A stretch of 64,000 bases of DNA from Apoderus coryli (GCA_911728435.2 OU452199.1:5714860-5778859), one strand, 5' to 3'. Counted from the first letter of the stretch, positions 1 to 21,162 are shown. Numbers and translations: made by a program. Notes: generated from the letters alone by a model not told the origin.

Positions 1-110
1 CTACAATTTGAACAAAATTAAATAAGATTTCAAGATCACCACTGATGACTTGTGGATCAAAATTCCAACATAACTAAAAGTCTTGTTATTTTATGTAACA
101 AGAAATTCAC
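1..110 (+). repeat. Degenerate end of a hammerhead-bearing foldback repeat
   Basis: The words GATCACCACTGATGA (34-48) and, further on, AAGTCTTGTT (78-87) followed by a diverged ending match in the same order the right arm of the foldback at 62337-62705. The hammerhead core is decayed here: CTGATGA is present at 42-48, but the GAAA segment is replaced by AAAATT. I read this as an old, truncated member of that family cut by the window edge. Confidence 0.5.
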
Positions 111-278
111 AAATAAATAAGATTTGTGGAGCAGATGCAGTTTCATTTATCCATAAAAATTTTACTCAAAAATAAATCAGAATTAATCTTCATTTAACCA
201 TATATTTATTAAAACTCATTATTTGGATATACAGGGTGTTTAATTGTCTAGTTATACAGGGTCACAAAGGTTCAAATT

Positions 279-950
279 TAACCGTTTGGAATTAAAAATA
301 GACGTGCAAAGATATCGCAATAATTTTTTATTTTTACATGAAAGCCTGTATTTTAATCTACTTTTCTACATAATTTCCGTGAATATTGAGGCACTTGTCA
401 TAACGTGGCACCAATTTTTGAATACCCTCATAAAATTCTGCCGCCTGACTTGTTAACCACTGTATCACAAATGTTTTGACTTCGTTATCACAAAAGCCAA
501 CGTTTAGGCAGTGCATTGACTTTCCTTGAGCGGTACCACAATGAAGGTTCTTCACCTTCATTATTTTTTAGACCAAATTGTTACTGGTGCCGAAACATGG
601 GTGGCCTACGTCACACCAGAATCGAAACAACAATCCATGGAATGGCGACATTCATCATCACCCAAAAGAGTGAAGTTTAAGCAAACAATTTCTGCCCGGA
701 AAATCATGTGCACAGTTTTTTGGGACAGAAAAGGAGTATTGCTAGTGGAGTTTCTGCATTTGTGATACAGTGGTTAACAAGTCAGGCGGCAGAATTTTAT
801 GAGGAGGGTATTCAAAAACTGGTGCCACGTTATGACAAGTGCCTCAATATTCACGGAAATTATGTAGAAAAGTAGATTAAGGTACAGGCTTTCATGTAAA
901 AATAAAATTATTGCGATATCTTTGCACGTCTTTTTTTAATTCCAAAACGG
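279..950. mobile_element. Palindromic mariner-family relic
   Basis: Two copies of a mariner transposase 3' end face away from each other. The left arm (279-473) is read on the minus strand and the right arm (757-950) on the plus strand; they are inverted repeats of about 195 bp. The middle (526-765, +) encodes the conserved mariner block around ETW and MEWRHSSSP, but the first catalytic aspartate position reads GAETW rather than the family GDETW. The C-terminal block QWLTSQAAEFYE is preserved in both arms. The element is dead: internal deletion, inverted duplication and lost catalytic residue. A similar short ACAGGGTG end lies near 232. Confidence 0.75.
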
Positions 951-1213
951 TACTTACTTAAAAAACATGCCTCGTGTATTTTTTTAAATTTCGTGACGGC
1001 TATGTTCTTTAAAAAATTCATATTTTGACATAAACAATCTTTTAAAAAAAAATAACCAGTGGCATGCTATATGGGTTAGTGACACTGTTTATCCCCCTAT
1101 TTTTTACGCCACTGGCAACAAACCTTGCATAAGTCTCAAAATTAATATGTTGTTTTAGCGATCGTTATGGTATACAAAGTACCCAAACAAGCTGTTGACA
1201 AAAATAGTTAAAA

Positions 1214-3461
1214 ATGTCTCTGGAGAAGACAAAAAGCCGCGAAGCAGGCCTCCAAATGCCACGAGAAAAAGATGCGGGCCCTAAAAAATCAGTATGTAGC
1301 CACGTAAAGTTATTGTTCGCCACCATAACAGTGGAACCTGTCATTCTGTGCTACATACTTCCAAATGTAATTTTAATTATCGCTACCCAAAATCTTACTT
1401 TGGAGAAAGCCTGCAGAGTAAGTCTGGGTCTTGGCGAAAAAGTTTGTGACGCATTAGCAGCCAGAAATGAATCTGCGTATCCAGGCTACAAACGCGATGA
1501 AGAATTAGTCCAAACTCTTTCAGCAAACATGGCTATTTGGAAGAATATCATTAAGAGTCTAATACCAACACTCGTCCTACTATTCCTTGGATCATGGAGT
1601 GATAGAACTAAACGGAGGAAACCATGCATCCTGATTCCCATGGTTGGTGATATTGTTATGGTGTTAGGACTTCTAATGTGCACATATTTCTTTCATGAAT
1701 TACCTTTGGAATTTAATATCCTGTCGGAAGCTTTACCTCCAGCGATAACTGGAGGTTGGTTCGCTATGTTTATGGGTACTTTTAGCTATATAAGTGGAAT
1801 TTCAACGGAAGAACAAAGAACATTACGTATTGGTGCGGTAAATACATTTATAAACATCAGTATATGTATTGGAATGTCACTCAGCGGTGTTTTATTTGAG
1901 AAAATCGGTTTCTACGGTATATATTCACTCGCGTTAGTAATCTATTTAGGCGGCTTAACTTACGGTTTGATATTTATAAAAGATACCTACAAAATTAATG
2001 TTGAAAACAAAACTGTTACTGATGAACAAACTATAGTTGATAATAGTGAGAAAGGTTTCTTACGGGACTTTTTCGATGTTAAACATGTGGTTGAAACGTT
2101 TAAGGTTGCTTTTAAATCGGGTAAGAATCACCGAAGGCTTCGCGTATGTTTAATTATGGTATTGGTCATGGTTATTGTTGGTCCTGTGGTAGGTAAGTAC
2201 AGGAAAATCTAATTTTTATTGACAGCGTCTTCAGCGAGATCATATCTGATATCCGGCAGAAGTCAGAAATAGACTGATTTCTTGAAGGGTTACGATATTC
2301 TGGCCCAAAGTTGCTCTCGTTTCCAATGTCTTGTTGTATAAACATTCCCAAGCTATATTTCAAATATCATATTTTTTTAATGTAGACATCAGCTATTTTT
2401 TTTCACGAACGCCTATGGTACATAAATTTTTTGTCGTATATTTTTAACACCAATTCAACTACTTCAAAAATAAATAGCGAAGAAATCGTAATAATCTTAA
2501 ATAATATGCCATTTTAGGTGAAATGAATGTCATATATTTTTTTGTACGTTACAAATTTGGCTGGAATTCAATAGATTACAGTATATTTTCAACGTTTCAA
2601 TTTGTGACGACTACGATGGGTAAGCAAATATTCTTGATTTACAATAACTACCTACAACTTTTTGATTGGTTTTCAGGCACATTATTTTCCCTAATGTTCT
2701 TTACCAAATATATGAAATTAGACGACTCGACATTGTGTATAATATCATGTTCAAGCAAAGTTTTAAGTTCTATCATTTATGCTTTCGCACCTACGCCGTT
2801 TTTCATTTATTTAGGTAAGATTAGTTACAAAAATATTATTTCCGTGACGTCATGCGTTAGCTTTTTACAATTTTTGTAAAAATTCAATAATTCATCCCCA
2901 TTGGTTTTAGCCGCCATTGTGGAAATGTTATCTAGAGTCTCTTTTACTGCACTGAGATCAATGGTTTCAAAATTAGTACCTGCAGAACAACTTGGAAAGA
3001 TCAATTCACTATTTGGATTAGCTGAAGCAATCCCGCCATTAATATATGGACCATTGTACAGTAAGATATACGCTAAAACAATGGAGTTCTTTCCTGGGGC
3101 ATTTTTTCTGGCTGGTGGAGGCCTCACTGTACCAGCTTTATTCATTCTATTGTAAGTTTGTAAATTAAACTCAACTAATTTTATTAAAAGCCACTGATCT
3201 AGGTAGTTGACATTTTTCAAGCTGACGAACTTGCTTTCATCTATTTAGGTATAAGATTTTAGTACCTTTCAGAAGTTCTATCTAGAAATCACAGTAATCT
3301 TTAACATTCAATAAATATTATATAATATGGTATGTTTCAGTTGGCTGTACGTACAAGAAAAGAAAGATTTAAAGGTCTCTTTTAACAGTACGCAAGAAGA
3401 AAAATTACTGAAATCAAATCAGATCAATGAGACCGATTCGATACCGCCAAATAGTGTATAA
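1214..3461 (+). CDS. SLC46-type solute transporter (major facilitator superfamily)
   Basis: Five exons: 1214-2192, 2518-2619, 2677-2814, 2911-3151, 3341-3461, all with GT-AG borders and consistent phase, giving 526 aa. The protein resembles the SLC46 family (proton-coupled folate transporter and relatives): cytoplasmic N-terminus, a first membrane helix beginning VEPVILCYILPN, an extracellular loop with several cysteines, and the loop WSDRTKRRKPC after the third helix, the MFS signature position. About 12 hydrophobic segments are expected. The last exon encodes a hydrophilic cytosolic tail ending PPNSV. The start is the first in-frame ATG after AAAAATG-rich leader sequence. Substrate is unknown: insect SLC46 members are a large family and folate transport should not be assumed. 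A copy of the last exon follows at 3634-3886. Confidence 0.85.
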
Positions 3462-3633
3462 TAGTTTGTAGATATTTATAATTTATTTTAACTAGTTTTA
3501 TTTTGTAAAAATGTAAATAGGTAAATTTCGCTTTTCTTTTTTTTTTTGTTTTCTTCTTTTTGTAAATAATTCATGTATAGGTGTTTTATTTTAGTTAATG
3601 TTTGATTTTCTTTTCATCCGTCTACCGTTAAGA

Positions 3634-3886
3634 GTTCAGTTGGCTGTACTTACAACAAAAGGATATAAATGACTCTCGTAACAGTAAGCAAAAATAAAAA
3701 TTACTCAAATCAAATCAGATCAGATCAATTATACCGATTCGATAAACCAAAATAGTGTATAATAGTTTGTAGATATAATTATAATTTATTTTAAGTAGTT
3801 TATTTTGTAAATATGTAAATTTCGCTTTTTTTGTTTTCTTCTTTTTGTAAATAATTCATGAATAGGTGTTTTATTTTAGTTAAGAT
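3634..3886 (+). repeat. Duplicate of the transporter's terminal exon and 3' UTR
   Basis: This segment repeats 3335-3594 in direct orientation about 300 bp downstream. It keeps the acceptor-like CAG before TTGGCTGTAC, stays open for about 18 codons (WLYLQQKDINDS and on) to TAA, and carries the same TTTGTAAATA-rich 3' UTR. It could serve as an alternative last exon giving a different short tail, or be an inert duplicate. Its polypyrimidine tract is weaker than that of the original exon. Confidence 0.7.
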
Positions 3887-4205
3887 AGGCTATGCCTCAA
3901 CTTCGCCTTTTGTGATAATGGAATTTATTGTAAAAAATTATAATCACAACTTATAATAATACTGTAAATATATTTATAATTATTTATATCAAATATATAC
4001 CACCTATGTTAATGATAAAAAATACGTTTACTTTAATTACAATCCAACCTCAAGTTTCGTATCATGCATTAGAGCTTGAAAACGCAGCAACAAAGCTGCT
4101 ACCCGTAGAACCAGATAGTACTTCCTACTTAACTTACCTTGTCGACTTGGACTAACTTATTAAGTATTGATTGATTTATTCTAAACTTTATTCTCCTCAT
4201 TTTAG
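3887..4205. other. AT-rich interval, no gene recognised
   Basis: Contains stretches of TTATAATTATTTATAT type and possible polyadenylation signals. Nothing coding or structured was recognised apart from the pyrimidine-rich run leading to the acceptor at 4200-4205. Confidence 0.4.
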
Positions 4206-4378
4206 CATCTGGTGAAGTTGACTTTAAAGGTACATTTAACAGGATTTGGGAAAATCACATCAATGAGCTCGTAGAATGTAAAATTTGTGGCAGGAAGTTC
4301 TTTCCAGACCGAATTGAAGCACATGAAAAAGCTTGTATTGGACAACGTATTGAAATTAAACATAAAAATAATAAATAG
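4206..4378 (+). CDS. C2HC zinc-finger exon (ZC2HC1-like), partial or orphan
   Basis: After a TTTTAG acceptor, 57 codons stay open to TAG and contain VECKICGRKFFPDRIEAHEK followed by AC, which fits the C2HC-type finger C-x2-C-x12-H-x4-C seen in ZC2HC1 family proteins. An AATAAA lies just downstream (about 4403). No upstream exons with a matching start were found between the transporter and here, so this is either the last exon of a gene whose other exons I cannot recognise, or a stranded exon fragment. Function unassigned beyond probable zinc binding. Confidence 0.45.
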
Positions 4379-5620
4379 GAAGTTATGTAAATTAAAGTAG
4401 AAAATAAATGACATTGATCTTATAATACTAACGTTAGGTATTAGATGATAAACAATACTAACAATCGAGACAGAAAAAATAATTGTTTACTTATTTGGTT
4501 ATTGTTTACAAGAAAAAAAATCATTTTCTTTCATCTTAATTTTCTGGCCTCCTGCTAATACGGTTAGGTTATAAAGCCTTCGAGGGAGTTAATTATTGAA
4601 AACCGGCGAGTAGATAGCCGAAAGAACAGAGGCAACACTGTGCTACTTTAATATGCTGTACCTCGCTTTCATCGATCGTTCTACTACCGGGTTTCATGAA
4701 TTGCCCACTGCCCACCAGCATTTCCTTTTAAAATATTTTGTATATGTCTACATCACTATAAATTCTAGCAGGAAGGAATTAAGTTTCCCATAGACAAATA
4801 ATTTATTTGATATACATGATATTTGTTGTTTATATTTTCACAATATAACTTTCTTGAATTATTTTCGTTTCTTCTTTCTTTCACTTTCTTGCTAATCAGC
4901 TTAGCAGATAGCCATTCAGTTATTTTGCTACACCAAGAACGCAATCCCTCTCATTGTATGTATTTGGAACTTATTTCTAAAATTTGAGTTTTTCCAATTT
5001 CCAATAATAATGTTTACTGAAGAGGTACATATATCAAGGAACTGTCTTTACTACTAAATATATAATGTTTTCACTCAATCAAATGCAACTTGAGAGGTAA
5101 AAGAAAACTTGCTAATCGTGAAATTGTATAATCTTGGATCATTACCTCAGAACAATTTATTCTTTTCCTTCTTCCATATATGGACTCCGACAAACAACCA
5201 CCTCAGAACAATTTAAACATTTGCTATTTATTTGGTTTGTTTAAATTATTCTTCTACAGTACAATTCTCTATTCAAAACTAAGATTATAACGTATAAAAC
5301 AGACACAAATGAATAATTACATGTAACTTCAACATCAGTTGAGTTGATGTGAAGATATTCTTTGGATTCCCTTATAGTTGCTGATGGGGTGTTCATGGAA
5401 TGGAAAGACATAAATATTCACAGATCTCTGTGTAAATATTATTGTTTTTGTAAAAGTGATCCTCGATCAAGTGGAATTACAAGAAAACAACTGATACAGC
5501 ATAAAAGGAAAGTTATTGTTAGTGGGAATTCTAAGCAGTTAATGTCCTTTGTCAAATCCTCTCCCACCACCATTTACAATTTACTTCGCAACTGTCAGAG
5601 TCTAAGTCGTGGCAGTCAGA
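4379..5620. other. Intergenic region upstream of eEF2
   Basis: No gene seen. A short direct repeat CCTCAGAACAATTTA occurs at about 5147 and again at about 5202. The open frame 5362-5685 overlaps the presumed eEF2 leader and looks like chance. Promoter elements of eEF2 should lie in the last few hundred bases. Confidence 0.4.
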
Positions 5621-5621
5621 T

Positions 5622-5650
5622 TTCGTCTCTCTCTTTTGGCTACGTTTGCC
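5622..5650 (+). promoter_or_regulatory. Candidate 5' TOP leader start of eEF2
   Basis: A pyrimidine run TCTCTCTCTTTT (5626-5637) lies about 95 bp upstream of the eEF2 start codon, with no intervening ATG-initiated frame of note. Translation-factor mRNAs in animals usually start with a C plus a pyrimidine tract (TOP motif), which makes them respond to TOR signalling. The transcription start itself cannot be seen from sequence, so this is a prediction. Confidence 0.4.
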
Positions 5651-5727
5651 TTTCAAGGGAGTACGCCATCGTTGGCGTAAAGTAATATTTAATAATTCTC
5701 ATAAGAAAAAATCTTTAAACATCCAAA

Positions 5728-15895
<10,168 letters not shown>

Positions 15896-16320
15896 ACAAG
15901 GGAAATTTAGGCTGTACAGATTATTAATATTATTTAAGATTATTAAAAAAATATTAATCACAAATTATGTTTTTATATAGTTTTCATTTTTTTCCATATC
16001 AAACAGTAAGAAATTTCCTAATTATGGTTGCCTGAAACCTAATTTTACACTATCCAATATATTTAAAATCAACTTGTTTCTCTATTTTTGTTATAACAGT
16101 ATAGACACGGTATAAGTAAATTTGAGAAAAGGAAAGTAATGTGAGTTTTATTACTGATGACTTATTATTTAATATATTTTATTCATTAAACCTTCCACAG
16201 ATTTCTTTTAGAATTTAGGATTCATGCTTTAGTTTTTAAATAAATATACTCTTAAAAGTTTAGGTAATAAGCATTGTTTCAGTCTTTTTTGTGGAATAAA
16301 ATTCGATTTTTTACATTTAG
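15896..16320 (+). other. eEF2 3' UTR and downstream spacer
   Basis: AT-rich sequence following the eEF2 stop. Candidate polyadenylation signals include AATAAA at about 16241 and 16297. No further gene is visible before the snoRNA host gene begins. Confidence 0.5.
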
Positions 16321-16712
16321 TTTTTTCTTTCTTCGTTTTCAAAACTAGTTTTTAAGATCAATTTAGAGTTGTGTAAAATGCATTGACTGGAGATGATATG
16401 GACCGATTTTGGATGATGAAGTCAACCTATATGAACGTGTTTGCTCTTTGAGAAGGTTAGTAATTTAGTAACTTTTTATTGTTTGTGTCTCATAGAGTTT
16501 TTAATTATTTATAAAAGTTTTCTTAAGAATTTTGTTATACTGGTGTTCGATAAAATTCGTGCAAGATGTCCTTATTTTTTTTTTTCTAATGTAATAAAAA
16601 GCTTAGCTTAGCACTTTTGATATTTGTCCCCATAATTCTCGAGAAAATTGCGTTTAAAATTTCACCAGGAACGTATCTTATTACATTTAAAATACAATAT
16701 TTTCAAAGATGA

Positions 16713-16965
16713 TACTGTGGCGTCATTGATAGAGCGTTCGCTTTGCATGCGGAAGGTTATGGGTTCAAATCCCAGCTCTGGCAATACTTTTTTTTCCCTA
16801 ATTTTTGAATAAAGTAGTTAGTTGGTTACGTTAGTTTATTGGAAATAATGAAAATAATACAATTATAATAATAATTATTAAAATTCTGTTTCGTTACGCA
16901 GGTCGTATATTTCTAATTACATTTTATCATGTCGGGAAAGTTTTGGGGCGACACAACCGATTTTT
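16713..16965 (+). mobile_element. tRNA-Ala-derived SINE, copy 1
   Basis: The head (16714-16786) folds like a tRNA: anticodon arm TTCGC-TTTGCAT-GCGGA gives anticodon TGC (alanine), and the T-arm GGGTTCAAATCCC contains a pol III box B. The acceptor stem does not pair well, so it is not a functional tRNA gene. The tail has no tRNA similarity and is shared with a second copy on the minus strand at 53367-53610, which proves a dispersed element. Confidence 0.75.
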
Positions 16966-17023
16966 TTTAATGTTAAATCAGGACATTATTAATCAATTTT
17001 GAAACATGTTCTGTCTTAGTCTT

Positions 17024-17100
17024 TTGTCATGATGATTCAATTTACTCCATAATGACTGTGATGGATGTAAAAAATTTTAAGCTCAACAGGTCTGATCATT
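17024..17100 (+). ncRNA. Box C/D snoRNA, family D copy 1
   Basis: C box ATGATGA 17029-17035, D box CTGA 17092-17095. The guide AAGCTCAACAGG just upstream of the D box is complementary to CCTGTTGAGCTT of 28S rRNA; the fifth-nucleotide rule predicts 2'-O-methylation of the G in CCTG. Confidence 0.85.
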
Positions 17101-17343
17101 ATCTTGTATTAAATTATTGATTCAATGTTTGGCAATTATACCTTGATAAATAATATATTGTTTCTGATTGTTGTAGATCGATTGAAAGTGGGTTTGGAAC
17201 TCAAAAATCAAAAGGTAGGGCATTGCTCGCATACAAAACTCACTATTTTAATATACTTTAAAATTAAAATGTCAAAAGTTAAGTTCCTCTACTTGTATTT
17301 AGCATTTGAATGAAATATTCATACACAATAACTAGAATATATT

Positions 17344-17418
17344 TTAACATGATGATTTTTGCATCTTTCGGGTCTGAATTTACAACTGATGACTCTACTC
17401 CCAGCGTTCTGAATTTTC
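17344..17418 (+). ncRNA. Box C/D snoRNA, family E copy 1
   Basis: C box ATGATGA 17349-17355, D' CTGA after CATCTTTCGGGT, C' TGATGA, D box CTGA 17409-17412. The D' guide is complementary to ACCCGAAAGATG of 28S rRNA, predicting methylation of the G after ACCC. The D guide (ACTCCCAGCGTT) has no target I recognise. Confidence 0.85.
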
Positions 17419-17938
17419 CATTTGTTATATTTACAATGTGGGTTTAAATTGTAATTATATTAACAACAATTCTTGTTATTTTTGCAGAATATTACTACAT
17501 TCCAACAATCATGATGTGTGTATCAAATCTACAAAAATGTTCGGACATAATAGTGGTAAGACAATCTTGATTTGTTAATTTAAATTATAGATAAAGCGCG
17601 GATTTATTGCTATTAAGCTGTAATGTATTTTTGTTGCCTGAGTTATTTCGACAACTTCTATAATTTTTGAGAAAACCTCTTATTCCGGACAAGACATGTC
17701 AGATCTCTTAATGGGATATACCCCTGTGAATTTTAATAGAGACGTACTCTGTTTTTACCCTTTTCTCTGTTGCGATGTTTCTATACCCGCTTCAGTGTAA
17801 ACTGCATTGCTATCGATTTTGCAGGATTCGTACAGTATTCCACAAGGACCTAGGGTTATGTTCTGATTTAAGTTTGTTGAATGTTAAAGCAGGACATGCA
17901 GTATTAATAAATTTTGAAACATGTTCTGTCTTATTCTT

Positions 17939-18014
17939 TTGTCATGATGATTCAATTTACTCCATAATGACTGTGATGGATGTAATAATTTTAAGCTCAA
18001 CAGGTCTGATCATT
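17939..18014 (+). ncRNA. Box C/D snoRNA, family D copy 2
   Basis: C box 17944-17950, D box 18006-18009, same 28S guide as copy 1. It lies in a duplicated block (about 17878-18430) that repeats 16975-17570, including flanking exons. The next 3' splice site is 78 nt downstream of the D box. Confidence 0.85.
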
Positions 18015-18210
18015 ATCTTGTATTAAATTATTGATTCAATTTTTGGCCATTATACTTTATTTAATTTATTGTTTCTGATTGTTGCAGATCTATTGAAAGT
18101 GCTTGGTTTGGAACTCAAAAATCAAAAGGTAAGGCATTGTTCGCATAAAAAAACTTTTATTTCAATAAATCACTTTAACTTTAAAATAAACATGTCAAAA
18201 GTATTATTAC

Positions 18211-18285
18211 TCATCATGATGATTCTTGCATCTTTCGGGTCTGAATTTACAACTGATGACTCTACTCCCAGCGTTCTGAATTTTC
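18211..18285 (+). ncRNA. Box C/D snoRNA, family E copy 2
   Basis: C box 18216-18222, D' CTGA at 18241, D box 18276-18279. Sequence nearly identical to copy 1 with the 28S guide intact. The 3' splice site follows 75 nt after the D box. Confidence 0.85.
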
Positions 18286-18703
18286 CACTTGCTATATTTA
18301 CAAGGTGGGTTTAAATTGTAATCATATTAACAATAATTCTTGTTATTTTTGCAGAATATTACTAGATTTTAACAATCACAATGTGTATTAAATGTTCGGA
18401 CCTAATAGTGGTAAGACAATCTTGATTTATTTAATTAAATTATCGATAAAGCGCGGATTTATTGCTATTAAGCTGTAATGTATTTTTGTTGCTTGAGTTA
18501 TTTCGACAACTTCTATAATTTTTGAATAAAACTCATTCGTATTTTGCCTATTTTCAGTTTTTTATGCATATAAACCCGCGCTATTTAAATATGACAAATT
18601 GGTTGTAAATTATATATTTTTGCTTAAATTTTCTCTTTTAAATATGTTTAATTTTATTATTAACAGTAATTTTAAAATAGTTAAATTATTTTTTAAAAAC
18701 TAT

Positions 18704-18771
18704 ACAAAATGATGATTTACATCTTTCGGGTCTGAATTTTACAATTGATGACTCTTTCCGTTCTGATTTAT
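18704..18771 (+). ncRNA. Box C/D snoRNA, family E copy 3 (diverged)
   Basis: C box 18709-18715 and D box 18763-18766. The D' guide ATCTTTCGGGT is kept, but the D-side guide region is shortened to CTCTTTCCGTT. Confidence 0.7.
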
Positions 18772-19089
18772 AAAAATATTTTTGTCTCAATTTCAATTCA
18801 TACAAATTTGTATTTACACTGCAACTGTATGCATTTCAGACTATCAAGATTTGGTTCTAAAAGATTTATCAATGGAATCTGTAGACTGGGTAAGTTTTAT
18901 GATTGATTAAGAACATAAATAATACGAATAATAAAAATAAATTGTCAAACCACACCATATAACTGACGCATTGTTTTCTCATGAATGAGAGGAGTTTCTT
19001 CATTATCCTAAATTCGATAATTTCTTCGTTGAACACTATTATATTTCTACTTGTAACTAATTTTTTGCACAATATGTTTAAAGTTTACA

Positions 19090-19290
19090 AAAACAAATTC
19101 TTACGTCGTGGGACTAATCTCGTGTGAACCTCTTCGGAATGAGCTAAAACGACTGATATAACAACGTAATCCTGTCCCTACTATAGTCCAGGATGTCGTG
19201 AATTTAGTGAGAACTTGGTGTAACAACGTAAATCCTGTCTTACTATCCTCCAGGATGTCGTGAATTTATTGAGAACCATGAGAGTCACCA
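19090..19290 (+). repeat. Short tandem repeat with TCCTGT...CAGGAT pairs
   Basis: Two units of about 70 bp repeat the string CAGGATGTCGTGAATTTA, each preceded by ACAACGTAA and TCCTGTC. Each unit can form a small hairpin between ATCCTG and CAGGAT. Lies in a host-gene intron or exon; function unknown. Confidence 0.55.
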
Positions 19291-19541
19291 CTATTTTCTT
19301 CATTAATAGTCATACCGTTACTACTGATTCAATCGTGGCTTGATGCACAATTTTCAAAAGATGTACTCATCATCATTCAATTCTTTTAAAATAAAACCTT
19401 GAAAACATTTCTATTGATTGACCGTGCTTGTTTCACATAACGCAACAAAATAACGAATGCTGAAGTCAGAGTGCATTTCTAATTTCTTACTGCGCAACTA
19501 CAAACTGAAAAATTGTATGCAATATTGTTTTTTTTTTTTAA

Positions 19542-19618
19542 TTCATATGATGATATTTTTCATCTTTCGGGTCTGAAATTACATTTGATGTATTTTTCCC
19601 AGCGTGTACTGATTGAAT
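19542..19618 (+). ncRNA. Box C/D snoRNA, family E copy 4
   Basis: C box 19547-19553, D' CTGA after CATCTTTCGGGT, D box 19609-19612. The D' guide for 28S is intact while the rest has drifted. Confidence 0.75.
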
Positions 19619-19769
19619 AATTTGAATCAATATTTATACATAATAAAATAGAACCATCTAATTCTGTTATTTGCGGTTTCAGTATATGGGCAAACAAATT
19701 CAATTCTGCTCGAGATCCATCCGTCGGAAAAGTGAGTAATTAAAATATTTTCAGTTACAAATTATTTTT

Positions 19770-19844
19770 CTTTTATGATGAATGTTCTTCTTTCTTATTA
19801 AGAAAATTAAGTTGAAGACGCTTTAGAACGGCCATCTGATAATT
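19770..19844 (+). ncRNA. Box C/D snoRNA, family A founder-like copy A0
   Basis: C box 19775-19781, D box 19836-19839. The guide AGAACGGCCAT before the D box pairs with ATGGCCGTTCT of 18S rRNA and predicts the same C (TGG-C-CG) as the other A copies. It lacks their second guide at D', so it may be an older relative. The 3' splice site is about 69 nt downstream. Confidence 0.8.
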
Positions 19845-20031
19845 AAAATTAATCAAATGTTTTAGTTCTTTAATTATGTTCCAATTTTAAATATATATTT
19901 TTTTTCAGGCCAGCTAACTATTAACGGATATAGAGAACTCAAAGCCAAACAGAAACCATTAGGTATGATTAATTTTTCTTCTTTCATTTTTTAAATTGTG
20001 GACTTACAATGAAAAGAGACGAAGTTAAAAA

Positions 20032-20108
20032 TGTTAATGATGATTGTTCTCACAGACCTGTTCTGACTAAATATCAATTGATGACATAAGAACGGCCAAC
20101 TGACTAAA
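20032..20108 (+). ncRNA. Box C/D snoRNA, family A copy A1 (double guide)
   Basis: C box 20037-20043, D' CTGA after TCACAGACCTGTT, C' TTGATGA, D box 20100-20103. The D' guide is complementary to AACAGGTCTGTGA of 18S rRNA (predicts the first G of AACAGG). The D guide TAAGAACGGCCA is complementary to TGGCCGTTCTTA of 18S. Both guides are perfect here, so this is the best reference copy. Confidence 0.9.
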
Positions 20109-20289
20109 TAATAATAATTGATTTTATTTCAATTATGTTTTACAGTTTTCAATTATTATGATTAATTTGTTTTATAGGAGTCACGCTCCTGCATGTTACG
20201 TTAATTGGTCAGCGGATGATTGAGCAGTTCTCAGAAATTCATTCATGGTAAGTTTATTTTTTTATTCAAAATGTTTGTATTTATTTTTT

Positions 20290-20358
20290 AAATATGATGA
20301 GAACTTTAAAAATTAGAGAAATAAATCCGTGTTTTTAGCCAAAAGGATTCTGAACTAT
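20290..20358 (+). ncRNA. Box C/D snoRNA, family C copy C1
   Basis: C box ATGATGA 20294-20300, D box CTGA 20350-20353, flanked by a 3' splice site 74 nt downstream. The guide TAGCCAAAAGGATT before the D box has no target I recognise, so the family is an orphan. Confidence 0.75.
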
Positions 20359-20528
20359 AAAGTGATTAATAATTACAATATTTTGTCAGTGAATGATTAT
20401 TAATGTGTTGTTTTTTTGTTTTTATAGATACCAAACTGATGTTTCTTGGAATGTATGCTACAAATTGCAAGCAGTTTTACCTTTTAATGGTAAGCCTAAT
20501 AATTTTTTAATAGTAATTTATTTATTCG

Positions 20529-20603
20529 CATTTCTATGATGACTGTAGTTACCGCCCCAGGCTGAAATCAAAGTGTTGATTGGTATAAGATTCTGATGAA
20601 ATG
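20529..20603 (+). ncRNA. Box C/D snoRNA, family B copy B0
   Basis: Terminal stem CATTTC/GAAATG, C box 20536-20542, D' CTGA after TACCGCCCCAG, D box 20593-20596. The D' guide is complementary to CTGGGGCGGTA of 28S rRNA. The D-side guide GGTATAAGATT is unassigned. Confidence 0.9.
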
Positions 20604-20885
20604 ATTACATAATAATTGTATGTTTTTAATAGTTTAATTAAAAACGTAAAAATATTGGATATAAAAAAATTGCATTAGTTGAGCTCTAAATTATTTGAAA
20701 ACTTTGAATCAAGAATTATGACTGTGAAGTTCCAATTTTAATTCGTTTTGTATTATTTTCAGATCAAGTACCAATATACATGAAATCGGAAATTGAAGTC
20801 CCCGAAGTGGGGTAACAAAGGTACGATTTTAAAGTTAATACTTTCATTTTCTAACTGACATTCTATTTAATGTTTGTTGACAAAT

Positions 20886-20962
20886 TTTTAATGATGATTG
20901 TTCTCACTGACCTATTCTGACTAAATTTTAATTGATGTCATAAGAACGGCCAACTGACTTCT
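20886..20962 (+). ncRNA. Box C/D snoRNA, family A copy A2
   Basis: C box 20891-20897, D box 20954-20957. D guide for 18S TGGCCGTTCTTA intact. D' guide reads CACTGACCTATT, with two mismatches to its 18S target, so the second function is probably weakened. Confidence 0.85.
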
Positions 20963-21162
20963 AATAATATTTTTATTTTGTTTCAAATATTTTAATAATT
21001 TCCCATTCTTAGAGTTATGTTTGTTTTTAGGAGATGCATGCTTCTGCCATCTGCAAATCATTAATATGTGCGGTACTTGGAAAAGCAATTCATAGTAAGT
21101 AGATTAATATTTCAAGCCTATTTAACTTATGCTGACATTTTATTTAAAGTTTGTTGACAAAT

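Noticed and set aside
5362..5685. 107-codon open frame upstream of eEF2
   Set aside because: It overlaps the presumed eEF2 leader, begins at a non-ATG codon and shows no domain; chance frame.
16714..16786. Functional tRNA-Ala gene
   Set aside because: Anticodon and T arms look right, but the acceptor stem does not pair and the unit recurs with a shared non-tRNA tail at 53367-53610, so it is a SINE head.
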